Shown here one piece after another: positions 1 through 7,492 of a DNA stretch of 64,000 nucleotides. The stretch is from Salipaludibacillus aurantiacus (GTDB taxonomy: Bacteria > Bacillota > Bacilli > Bacillales > Salisediminibacteriaceae): the NCBI RefSeq assembly GCF_900111295.1, contig NZ_FOGT01000005.1:62001-126000 (forward strand), given 5' to 3'. Under the pieces are notes generated by a model. The model saw only the letters and a list, made by a program, of their open reading frames with translations. It was not told the origin of the DNA and did not search any database. The stretch's first letter is position 1; each line of letters begins with the position of its first letter. A program made the position numbers and the translations under genes.

Positions 1-1031
1 GGTAAGTGGGCATGGCCCGGTACCCAGTCGGTGAATTTAATGACTGAACTCGGACCTTGCAAAGAGTGAAAAGGACCTTGAAGACAAGTCACCAGATAAA
101 AAACTGCCCCAACAATTAAAAATTTCAGCGGTGTATTTCTGGATAGCGCATGCCATTTTCCTTTTAATGTTCCAAAAACATTGGCGAGAACAGACCATAC
201 AGGAATAATCAGCAGAACTGAAGGGATGACTCCTGCTTTCATAAGCCACAGAGGTATTGGGCCGTTCTGAAGATGGTGAGGTCCATTCCAGACGTAAAAC
301 GTGGCAATGGTCCAAAAGCCGATCAGGGATAATTTATGGCTGTATAAAGGGTTTCTTGTTAAATACGGCAAAAGGTAATAAATCAGGCCTACTCCTACAG
401 TGGTAAACCACAAACCGATGACGTTATGGCCGTAAAACCAGAAAATAAGAAATTGAGGGACGCCTGATAAAAGTTTATAAGGCAAATTTCCAATAATATA
501 AAGGCCAATAAGCCATATAAGAGACCCCATAAAATACCATAAGCTGACATAGAGCTGTTTTTCCTTGCGGGTAGCGATAGTGGCAAAACATACAAGGGCC
601 ACAGCAGCCATTCCCAGGATAACCAGGACATCTATCCATAAAGGCCACTCCGCATACTCGGTAGTAGTGGTAAATCCCATAGTTAAAGCGACTGTACCTG
701 CAAGAACAATAATATTCCACACAATTCCCGTGCCTGCTGCAATTTTTTCAAAAGACAGTTGATTCCTGCACAATTTAGGAATAACATAAAAGAGAGCACC
801 TATATTGGCCATGGTAAGCCATCCGAAAAGAACAAGATTTGTATGTACGGGGCGGATTCTTCCATATTGGAAAAAGACCTGAAAAGGACCAAAAGCCAGA
901 AAGTTAGGCCACAGAAACTTTAAGGACAGAATCAAGCCGTATATCATTCCGAGAGCTAACCAGAATAATGACGAATAAAGATAGATTTTAGAAGGCAAAT
1001 AAGGGTCTTTTTTAGTTGAAGGCGACGGCAT
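1..1031 (-). CDS. cbb3-type (CcoN-like) cytochrome c oxidase subunit I, N-terminal part
   Basis: This is the first 343 codons of a heme-copper oxidase catalytic subunit, cut by the window edge. The ATG follows a strong AAGGAGG. It would sit in the membrane and reduce O2 at a heme/CuB centre. The translation is highly hydrophobic and carries CcoN landmarks: an early VHTNL histidine for the low-spin heme, WFYGHN with the CuB ligand H202, FYVWNGPHHL with Y246 and H252/H253, and TDWVPGHAHL with H340/H342 at the edge. The tyrosine lies six residues before the HH pair, as in C-type oxidases, which argues for an oxidase and not a nitric oxide reductase. It is transcribed away from the fad operon. 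Whether ccoO/ccoP-type partners follow cannot be seen. Confidence 0.85.
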   Translation of the reverse strand, partial: MPSPSTKKDPYLPSKIYLYSSLFWLALGMIYGLILSLKFLWPNFLAFGPFQVFFQYGRIRPVHTNLVLFGWLTMANIGALFYVIPKLCRNQLSFEKIAAGTGIVWNIIVLAGTVALTMGFTTTTEYAEWPLWIDVLVILGMAAVALVCFATIATRKEKQLYVSLWYFMGSLIWLIGLYIIGNLPYKLLSGVPQFLIFWFYGHNVIGLWFTTVGVGLIYYLLPYLTRNPLYSHKLSLIGFWTIATFYVWNGPHHLQNGPIPLWLMKAGVIPSVLLIIPVWSVLANVFGTLKGKWHALSRNTPLKFLIVGAVFYLVTCLQGPFHSLQGPSSVIKFTDWVPGHAHL

Positions 1032-1123
1032 TTTATTCCTCCTTATATTGTTTTAGTCTGAATATTAAGGTGCCCGTTATATTTTTCCTTATTCTTCAAA
1101 ATATTAGAAACTACATTGTGCAA

Positions 1124-1152
1124 TTGACAGAAACGACAGAATACTCTAAAAT
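1124..1152 (+). promoter_or_regulatory. sigma-A promoter of fadR operon
   Basis: TTGACA and TAAAAT are separated by exactly 17 bases. The predicted start of transcription falls at about 1159, right at the left edge of the FadR operator, so a bound repressor would block initiation or clearance. Confidence 0.75.
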
Positions 1153-1159
1153 AAGAACA

Positions 1160-1177
1160 TGAATGAACAATCATTCA
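1160..1177. promoter_or_regulatory. FadR operator
   Basis: TGAATGAACAATCATTCA is a perfect 7-bp inverted repeat around four bases and matches the known Bacillus FadR box pattern TGAATGA-N4-TCATTCA. It lies directly after the -10 element and before fadR, which predicts autoregulation relieved by long-chain acyl-CoA, as established for B. subtilis FadR. Confidence 0.85.
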
Positions 1178-1209
1178 GTAAAAGAGGAAATGTTTGAGGA
1201 AGTGATTGA

Positions 1210-1797
1210 ATGGGGAAAAAACGGGGACAAAAATACGAGCAGATAATTGATGCAGCTGTAAAAGTCATTGCGGAAAATGGTTACCATCACTCCCAGGTTT
1301 CTAAAATTGCCAAAGAAGCCGGAGTTGCAGACGGGACGATCTATCTCTACTTTAAAAATAAAGAAGACATTTTAATTTCTTTATTTGAAGAAAAAATGGG
1401 TAGCTTTGTTGACGCGATTTCAGAAAAGTTAAATGAGGAATCATCTGTCGAAAAAAAACTGCTTATTCTGATCGAAATGCATTTTATGCAACTGGAGATG
1501 GATCATGATTTAGCTATCGTTACGCAGCTTGAGCTTCGGCAATCGAACATTTCCATTCGTAATAAGGTAAATGAAGTACTAAAGGGGTATTTAGGATTGG
1601 TTGATTCCGTTCTGAAAGAAGGGGTGGAAAAAGGCATTTTTGAAGAAAACTTAGACCTCAGGATTGCCAGGCAGCTGATCTTCGGGGCTATTGATGAGGT
1701 AGTGACCAACTGGGTAATGAAGGACCACCGGTATGACCTGGCTCCGCTTGCAGAAACGGTTCACCGCATGTTATTAAAAGGTCTCTCTAAAAATTAG
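1210..1797 (+). CDS. fadR: TetR-family fatty acid degradation repressor FadR
   Basis: A 195-residue TetR regulator. The N-terminal helix-turn-helix (about residues 9-55) contains SQVSKIAKEAGVADGTIYLY, nearly identical to B. subtilis FadR (YsiA, 194 residues); the C-terminal ligand domain keeps the AIVTQLELRQSN segment of that family. In B. subtilis it represses beta-oxidation genes and is released by long-chain acyl-CoA. It heads fadR-fadB-etfB-etfA, as in B. subtilis, but lcfA, which precedes fadR there, is absent; a divergent oxidase gene takes its place. The TAG stop codon takes its last base from a MITE-like insertion that starts at that base. Confidence 0.95.
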   Translation: MGKKRGQKYEQIIDAAVKVIAENGYHHSQVSKIAKEAGVADGTIYLYFKNKEDILISLFEEKMGSFVDAISEKLNEESSVEKKLLILIEMHFMQLEMDHDLAIVTQLELRQSNISIRNKVNEVLKGYLGLVDSVLKEGVEKGIFEENLDLRIARQLIFGAIDEVVTNWVMKDHRYDLAPLAETVHRMLLKGLSKN

Positions 1798-1922
1798 CCT
1801 CTGTTAATAGTTGTTGCTTTCTCCACCGGGGTCTTTCCCACCGCTGGCTCAAGTCACCCGGTCATCTTAAGCTCCAACGTGAAAGTCGGTGTTTTAAAAA
1901 AACTCAGCTTTTTAACAGAGCC
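1797..1922. mobile_element. 126-bp MITE-like element at the end of fadR
   Basis: The element begins GCCTCTGTTAA and ends TTAACAGAGCC; the ends are inverted repeats matching at 10 of 11 positions. It is flanked on both sides by AAATTA (1791-1796 and 1923-1928), a perfect 6-bp target duplication. It holds no coding region. Removing it and one AAATTA copy restores an fadR end with a TAA stop, so the insertion changed the stop codon from TAA to TAG without altering the protein. It separates fadR from fadB. The transposase family that moved it is not identified. Confidence 0.7.
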
Positions 1923-1956
1923 AAATTAATAGACTTTTTGGAAAGGGGTGTAGCAT

Positions 1957-2739
1957 TTGTCAGAATTTAAGCTTATTAATGTTCATACTGAAGAGCGGAT
2001 AGGCATAGTAACTTTGTCTCATCCCCCGGCTAATACGCTGTCACAACAAATGATTCAGGAAGTTGAAACAGCTTTTGACAGATTCTCTGAAGATGCCAGT
2101 GTGAAAGTGATTCTTTTACATGGAGAAGGACGTTTCTTTGCAGCAGGGGCAGATATTAAAGAATTTACTTCTGTGAAGCACGGAGATCAGTTCAGAGAAA
2201 TGTCGAGGGAAGGCCAAAGGGTTTTCAGAAAGATTGAACTCATGACCAAACCTGTCATAGCTGCTATTCACGGCGCGGCATTGGGAGGCGGACTTGAGCT
2301 TGCTATGGCCTGCCATATAAGACTTGCGGCTCCTGACGCAAAACTTGGGCTGCCTGAACTTCAGCTTGGTCTGGTCCCTGGATTTGCCGGGACTCAGAGG
2401 CTCCCTGAATTAGTTGGAAAAGCAAAAGCGACTGAAATGCTGTTAACTTCAGATCCAATTACAGGGGAAGAGGCGGTGGCAGCGGGACTCGTTAACCGGA
2501 CGTTGTCTGGCGAAAACTTTATGGAAGAGGCAAAAAAGTTTGCAGAAAATATAAGCAATAAAGGCTCTCATTCCGTCTCTTATGTCCTTGAACTTATTGA
2601 GAAATCAGGAAATGAGCCGATTGAAAGAGGCCAGGAAATTGAAGCCGTCCGATTCGGTGATGTCTCAGAAACCTATGATGCGTCCGAGGGGATAAAGGCA
2701 TTTATGGAGAAGAGAAAGCCGAAGTTTGAAGACCGTTGA
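1957..2739 (+). CDS. fadB: enoyl-CoA hydratase/isomerase FadB
   Basis: A 260-residue crotonase-family enzyme that hydrates trans-2-enoyl-CoA in beta-oxidation in the cytoplasm. The oxyanion-hole segments FAAGADIKEF (61-70) and HGAALGGGLELA (106-117) are present. Catalytic-position glutamates E114 and E134 are spaced 20 apart, as in rat crotonase. Translation probably starts at TTG, 7 bases after GAAAGGGG; no better start lies downstream. It is the ysiB/fadB position of B. subtilis, between fadR and etfB, and is expected to be under FadR control by read-through of the inserted element. Confidence 0.92.
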   Translation: MSEFKLINVHTEERIGIVTLSHPPANTLSQQMIQEVETAFDRFSEDASVKVILLHGEGRFFAAGADIKEFTSVKHGDQFREMSREGQRVFRKIELMTKPVIAAIHGAALGGGLELAMACHIRLAAPDAKLGLPELQLGLVPGFAGTQRLPELVGKAKATEMLLTSDPITGEEAVAAGLVNRTLSGENFMEEAKKFAENISNKGSHSVSYVLELIEKSGNEPIERGQEIEAVRFGDVSETYDASEGIKAFMEKRKPKFEDR

Positions 2740-2820
2740 TTAAAGAAGGTTTATTTAGCACTTTTATGAAAGCGTTTTACTGTAAAAGACAGTAAATAAT
2801 AAACTTTGGGAGGGACATAA

Positions 2821-3591
2821 ATGAACATTTATGTAATCATGAAACGAACCTTTGACACAGAAGAAAAAATTCAAATTGATAGCGGGGAAATTGTAGAAGA
2901 CGGGGCGGAATTCATCATCAATCCTTATGATGAATATGCCATTGAAGAAGCGATCCAGCTGCGCGATGAGCACGGCGGTGAAGTGACACTTGTTTCGGTT
3001 GGAGACGAAGAAGCAGAGAAACAAATTCGTACCGGACTCGCGATGGGAGCCGATAAAGCTGTTTTAATTGAAGATGAAGATGTAGAAAACGGGGACCAGT
3101 TCTCTACGGAAGCTATTCTGGCAGCTTACTTTAAGGACCAGGAAGCGGACATTATTCTGGGAGGAAACATTGCTGTTGATGGCGGATCAGGCCAGGTAGG
3201 CCCGCGACTTGCCGAGAATTTGGGAATTAACCATGTAACTTCTATTGTAAATATAGAAATCGAAGACGGGAAAGCCAAAATTGAACGCGATGTTGAAGGG
3301 GATCAGGAATTTATTGAAATATCACTCCCTCTGTTAGTTACTGCCCAACAAGGACTGAATGAACCGCGTTATCCTTCGTTACCTGGAATTATGAAAGCGA
3401 AGAAGAAACCTCTGGAAACGCTCGATCTTGATGATTTGGATTTAGACGAAGATGAAGTTGAAGGAAAAACTAATACGGTAGAGCGGTATCTTCCACCTGA
3501 AAAAGAAGCAGGAAAAATTCTTGAAGGTGAAATTGATGACCAGGTAAACGAATTAGTATCTTTACTGAAAAATGAAGCAAAAGTGATATAA
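2821..3591 (+). CDS. etfB: electron transfer flavoprotein beta subunit
   Basis: 256 residues, the normal length for EtfB. It begins MNIYVIMKRTFDTEEKI and has the DEYAIEEAIQLRDEHGGEVT and MGADKAVLIED segments of the family. With EtfA it forms a soluble FAD/AMP heterodimer that accepts electrons from acyl-CoA dehydrogenases. A GGGAGG ribosome-binding site precedes the ATG. The start of etfA follows 18 bases after the stop. An acidic stretch (DLDDLDLDEDEVE, about residues 200-213) is more charged than usual. Confidence 0.95.
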   Translation: MNIYVIMKRTFDTEEKIQIDSGEIVEDGAEFIINPYDEYAIEEAIQLRDEHGGEVTLVSVGDEEAEKQIRTGLAMGADKAVLIEDEDVENGDQFSTEAILAAYFKDQEADIILGGNIAVDGGSGQVGPRLAENLGINHVTSIVNIEIEDGKAKIERDVEGDQEFIEISLPLLVTAQQGLNEPRYPSLPGIMKAKKKPLETLDLDDLDLDEDEVEGKTNTVERYLPPEKEAGKILEGEIDDQVNELVSLLKNEAKVI

Positions 3592-3609
3592 CAGGAGGAG
3601 AGGATAATT

Positions 3610-4581
3610 ATGTCTAAGAAATTACTTGTTATAGCTGAGATAAGAGACGGCGAATTCAGAAATGTTTCCTATGAAGCGATTGCTGCGGCAAAAGAGATAG
3701 ATAGTGAAGGTGAAATTGTAGGAGTTGTTTGTGGTGATAGTGTCGCAGACAAAGCAAATGAGCTTTTTAAATACGGTGCGGACCGTGTTATCGCAGTCGA
3801 ACATGCTAATTTATCGCAGTATACTCCAGAAGGCTATGCCCAAGCTCTTCAAGCAGTGATAGAAAAAGAAGATCCGGACGCCATTCTGGCAGGACACACA
3901 TCAATTGGCAGGGACATCACGCCAAAGCTTGCCAGCCGTTTGAAATCCGGTCTTGTATCTGATGCAACAGCTATTGAAAGTGCCGGTTCCGAAGTTATTT
4001 TTACAAGGCCTATATATTCAGGAAAAGCTTTTGAAAAAGTAGTCGTTAAAGATGGACTAATTTTTGCAACTATTCGTCCTAACAATATACCTGCCCTTGA
4101 AAAAGACGACAGCCGTTCAGGCGACGCTGAAAGTCTTGAGGTGGAGATTAAAGATCTGCAAACCATCATAACTGATGTAGTTAAAAACACAACTTCCGGT
4201 GTGGACCTTTCAGAAGCTTCCGTTATTGTTGCTGGAGGAAGAGGGATGAAAGGAAAGGAAAACTTCTCAATCCTTGACGAACTTGCAGAAGTGTTAGGCG
4301 CTGCAGTTGGAGCTTCACGTGGGGCTTGTGATGCGGAATATTGCGATTATGCAATGCAAATCGGACAAACAGGAAAAGTGGTAACTCCTGATTTGTATAT
4401 TGCAGTAGGCCTGAGCGGGGCGATTCAGCACGTTGCTGGGATGTCTAACTCTAAAGTAATCGTTGCAATAAATAAAGACCCGGAAGCAGAAATATTTCAA
4501 ATTGCCGATTATGGCATCGTGGGAGATTTATTTGACGTCGTCCCTAAATTAACAGAAGAATTTAAGAAAGTGCTTGTTTAA
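3610..4581 (+). CDS. etfA: electron transfer flavoprotein alpha subunit
   Basis: 323 residues, close to the 325 of B. subtilis EtfA. The C-terminal FAD-binding domain shows VIVAGGRGMKGKENF, GASRGACDAEY, IGQTGKVVTPDLYIAVGLSG and AINKDPEAEIFQIADYGIVGD, the classical EtfA signature. AGGAGGAG stands upstream. It closes the fad-etf operon and is followed by an intrinsic terminator. Confidence 0.97.
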   Translation: MSKKLLVIAEIRDGEFRNVSYEAIAAAKEIDSEGEIVGVVCGDSVADKANELFKYGADRVIAVEHANLSQYTPEGYAQALQAVIEKEDPDAILAGHTSIGRDITPKLASRLKSGLVSDATAIESAGSEVIFTRPIYSGKAFEKVVVKDGLIFATIRPNNIPALEKDDSRSGDAESLEVEIKDLQTIITDVVKNTTSGVDLSEASVIVAGGRGMKGKENFSILDELAEVLGAAVGASRGACDAEYCDYAMQIGQTGKVVTPDLYIAVGLSGAIQHVAGMSNSKVIVAINKDPEAEIFQIADYGIVGDLFDVVPKLTEEFKKVLV

Positions 4582-4600
4582 GAGACAGTAAATTAATACG

Positions 4601-4630
4601 CCCCTGCAATTATTTATTTGCAGGGGTTTT
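4601..4630 (+). terminator. terminator after etfA
   Basis: CCCCTGCAA and TTGCAGGGG form a 9-bp perfect stem with an eight-base loop, followed by TTTT. It ends the fad-etf transcript. Confidence 0.85.
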
Positions 4631-4746
4631 AAGCATTGTTTTTGCGTCATTTATTAAAATTAGTTATGATATGGGTAGTAAGTTTAAATTTGGTTAACCT
4701 ACTAAGGTAGCTGAGCAAATTAATTTCCTGTTCATTAAGGATAGGG

Positions 4747-4752
4747 TATAAT
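4747..4752 (+). promoter_or_regulatory. trxA -10 element
   Basis: A consensus TATAAT lies 58 bases upstream of trxA, inside a 229-base intergenic region. No good -35 hexamer sits at 16-18 bases, so the promoter may depend on an activator or another sigma factor. Confidence 0.4.
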
Positions 4753-4810
4753 ACCTTGGAGGGTAATAATTTAAATGTAATTGTATGATTAATTAGAGGA
4801 GGAATAGTGA

Positions 4811-5125
4811 ATGGCTATTGTAAATGTTACAGACCAGAATTTTTCGAGTGAAACAAACCAGGGGGTTGTCCTTGCAGACTTTTGGGCACCGTGGTGCGGA
4901 CCATGTAAAATGATCGCCCCAGTGCTTGAGGAGCTTGACAGCGATATGGGCGACAAAGTTAAAATCGTTAAGCTTGATGTAGATGAAAACCAGGAAACAG
5001 CAAGCAAATACGGTGTTATGAGCATTCCAACACTACTTGTACTCAAAGACGGAGAAGTTGTAGACCAGGTTGTTGGTTTTCAGCCTAAAGATGCTCTCGC
5101 TGATACGTTAAATAAACATCTCTAA
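4811..5125 (+). CDS. trxA: thioredoxin
   Basis: 104 residues, the same length as B. subtilis TrxA. The redox-active site is [11 protein letters not shown] with C29 and C32; the cis-proline loop [12 protein letters not shown] is present. It reduces disulfides in cytosolic proteins such as ribonucleotide reductase. It is a single-gene unit behind GAGGAGGAATAGTGA, with its own -10 upstream and a terminator hairpin after it. Its position between etfA and uvrC matches B. subtilis. Confidence 0.98.
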   Translation: MAIVNVTDQNFSSETNQGVVLADFWAPWCGPCKMIAPVLEELDSDMGDKVKIVKLDVDENQETASKYGVMSIPTLLVLKDGEVVDQVVGFQPKDALADTLNKHL

Positions 5126-5151
5126 TAGTGCAAATGAATACTCATCTAAAG

Positions 5152-5195
5152 AAATCCGGGCAAATATCGTCTTACGATATTTGTCCGGATTTTTC
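5152..5195 (+). terminator. terminator hairpin after trxA (dispersed family copy D)
   Basis: An 18-bp near-perfect stem, AAATCCGGGCAAATATCG with CGATATTTGTCCGGATTT, ends in a T run and is followed by TTAAAGAAG. Sequence and layout resemble hairpins after lysC, the amino-acid ABC operon and dat. Confidence 0.85.
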
Positions 5196-5327
5196 GCTTT
5201 TGTACTTAAAGAAGATTAACTCTGACTACGTTAACACGTGTACGGCCGCCGCTGCTTCCTTATTTGTGGAAACAAGCCAAATGACCATGATATAGTGGTA
5301 GTATCAGCCAGTTAAAGGAGTCTCATT

Positions 5328-7109
5328 ATGGAGGAATTAAAAAAGAAAATTGAGCTTGTGCCTTCTCAGCCAGGCTGCTATTTGATGAAAAATAAACATG
5401 ATACCGTTATTTATGTGGGAAAAGCTAAAGTTCTTCGAAACCGCGTCAGATCGTATTTCCGCGGCTCACATGACAAAAAAACCCAACGGCTCGTAAGTGA
5501 AATTACCGATTTTGAATATATTGTGACCTCTTCCGACCTGGAAGCTCTTGTACTGGAACAAAATTTAATTAAAAAATATGAGCCAAGATATAATATTCTT
5601 TTAAAAGATGATAAAACCTATCCTTTTTTAAAAATTACAAAGGAAGAGCATCCCCGGCTGATTACTACAAGGAAAGTGAAAAAGGATGGGGCTAAGTATT
5701 TTGGGCCTTATCCAAATGCCCAGGCGGCCAACGAAACAAAAAAGCTGCTTGATCGTCTTTATCCTTTGCGGAAATGCCGGACACTGCCTGACCGTGTCTG
5801 TCTTTATTACCATATAGGCCAATGCCTTGCCCCGTGTGAGTTTACCGTAACTAAAGAAAAAAATGACCAGCTGGTTTCCGAAATTGCAAAATTTCTTAAC
5901 GGCGGGCACCAGGAAGTGAAGCAGAACCTGACAGAAAAGATGCTTAAAGCTTCTGAAGATCTGAATTTTGAACGGGCAAAAGAGTTGAGAGACCAGGTTC
6001 AGCATATTGAAGCTGTAATGGAAAAGCAGAAAATGACTCTCACCGATCAGGTCAACAGAGATGTCTTTTCATATTACGTAGACAAAGGTTGGATGTGCAT
6101 TCAAGTATTTTTTATCAGACAAGGTAAACTTATTGAGCGGGATGTCTCATTATTTCCAACTTACCAAGACCCGGAAGATGATTTTTACACGTTTTTAGGA
6201 CAGTTTTACCTTGAAGCCCATCATAAAAAACCATCGGAAGTTTTTTTACCTGACGGGACCAATCCTGAGATTGTCTCGCAATTTTTAGATGTAAAAGCTC
6301 TTCAGCCGAAAAGAGGACAAAAAAAGGAATTGGTGGAGTTAGCGACGAAAAATGCCAGACTCGCCCTTAAAGAAAAGTTTGATTTAATTGAACGGAATGA
6401 ACAAAAAACAATTCATGCAATTGAAAGGCTTGGCCAGGCAATGAATATCGATACGCCTCACAGGATTGAAGCATTCGATAACTCAAATATCCAAGGCGTA
6501 GATCCTGTGTCAGCGATGGTCTCATTTGTAGATGGAAAGCCAGATAAGAAAAATTACCGTAAATATAAAGTAAGGACGGTAAAGGGCCCTGATGATTATG
6601 AATCAATGAGAGAAGTGGTCCGGAGACGGTATCTCAGGCTATTAAAAGAAGAAATGCCGCTGCCGGACTTAATTGTCATCGATGGAGGTAAAGGGCAGAT
6701 TTCCGCAGCACAAAGTGTACTGGAAGATGAGTTAAATCTCTCTATCCCCGTCTGCGGGTTAGTCAAAGACGAAAAACACCGGACGTCCCAATTGATGATA
6801 GGCGATCCTCCGCAAGTAGTGGCTCTTTCTAAAACAAGCCAGGAATTTTATTTGCTGCAGCGAATTCAGGATGAAGTTCACCGATTTGCAATCAGTTTCC
6901 ACCGGAATGTTCGGAAAAAAACAATGTTTACCTCTATTTTAGATAAAGTTGAAGGAATTGGAGAAAAGCGAAAACGCTTGCTGTTAAAGGAATTTGGTTC
7001 TGTGAAGAGATTAAAAGAGGCGTCATTGGAAGAAATAGAGAGTGTAGGGATACCTCAGTCCGTTGCTGAAACCTTAAGAAGAGTCATCGACGATGAAGGG
7101 AATAAATGA
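5328..7109 (+). CDS. uvrC: excinuclease ABC subunit C
   Basis: 593 residues (B. subtilis 598). It makes the two incisions flanking a lesion in nucleotide excision repair, with UvrA and UvrB. Domains in order: N-terminal GIY-YIG nuclease (PGCYLMKN...[18 protein letters not shown], about 14-45), a Cys-rich [21 protein letters not shown] segment that may hold a metal cluster (about 151-171), UVR motif (about 200-235), the C-terminal RNase H-like nuclease beginning [16 protein letters not shown], and helix-hairpin-helix repeats at the end ([18 protein letters not shown]). AAAGGAG precedes the ATG. No LexA-type box was seen upstream. Confidence 0.97.
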   Translation: MEELKKKIELVPSQPGCYLMKNKHDTVIYVGKAKVLRNRVRSYFRGSHDKKTQRLVSEITDFEYIVTSSDLEALVLEQNLIKKYEPRYNILLKDDKTYPFLKITKEEHPRLITTRKVKKDGAKYFGPYPNAQAANETKKLLDRLYPLRKCRTLPDRVCLYYHIGQCLAPCEFTVTKEKNDQLVSEIAKFLNGGHQEVKQNLTEKMLKASEDLNFERAKELRDQVQHIEAVMEKQKMTLTDQVNRDVFSYYVDKGWMCIQVFFIRQGKLIERDVSLFPTYQDPEDDFYTFLGQFYLEAHHKKPSEVFLPDGTNPEIVSQFLDVKALQPKRGQKKELVELATKNARLALKEKFDLIERNEQKTIHAIERLGQAMNIDTPHRIEAFDNSNIQGVDPVSAMVSFVDGKPDKKNYRKYKVRTVKGPDDYESMREVVRRRYLRLLKEEMPLPDLIVIDGGKGQISAAQSVLEDELNLSIPVCGLVKDEKHRTSQLMIGDPPQVVALSKTSQEFYLLQRIQDEVHRFAISFHRNVRKKTMFTSILDKVEGIGEKRKRLLLKEFGSVKRLKEASLEEIESVGIPQSVAETLRRVIDDEGNK

Positions 7110-7492
7110 CGATAGATCCGTGTTGCCATCATTATAGCCGTTTGTTAATCTATTAAATGAGTTTGGCAGAATTTTTGAAAAAGATTCCATGCTCTGGACG
7201 TTAAAGTATGGCAATCACTTGGATGGCGGACTTTCTATCTCTACGGACGGCTTAAAGTACTTTTGTTACAAAAGCCGAACGCGGCAGAAAGACACGTCTT
7301 CTGCCGCTTTTTTATTAAAGGGGAGTCCTAATCATTTTTTACAAAACCATCATTCTGTCCTGAAAAATCGGAACATTCATTGAATTATGAGTTTTTGGAA
7401 GCTTTCATCTTTGAAGGTCTTCTCAAAAGTGAGTGGCAAAAAGCTTGGTAAAAAAACTAAAATGTTTGCAATAGGTTGAGGAGGCGTTCATA
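7110..7492 (+). promoter_or_regulatory. uvrC-lysC intergenic region and lysC leader
   Basis: 383 bases without a gene. TTGCCA (7123-7128) and TAATCT (7146-7151) at 17-base spacing form a plausible promoter; about 130 bases later comes a strong intrinsic terminator (7281-7313), and lysC starts 180 bases after that. In B. subtilis this position holds a lysine riboswitch. I could not find its conserved AGAGGTGC-type core here. Internal pairing CGGCTT (7248-) with AAGCCG (7271-) could compete with the terminator. The leader may be an unrecognised attenuator, or the terminator may simply end uvrC. Confidence 0.5.
7281..7313 (+). terminator. terminator between uvrC and lysC
   Basis: GCGGCAGAA and TTCTGCCGC pair perfectly over 9 bp and are followed by six Ts. 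Confidence 0.85.

Noticed and set aside
5221-5327. Possible LexA box before uvrC
   Set aside because: No CGAAC-N4-GTTCG-type site was found.
7158-7313. Lysine riboswitch
   Set aside because: Size fits, but conserved L-box core sequences are absent.
7189-7383. 64-residue open frame upstream of lysC
   Set aside because: No ribosome-binding site, runs through the intrinsic terminator, and has no family-like sequence.
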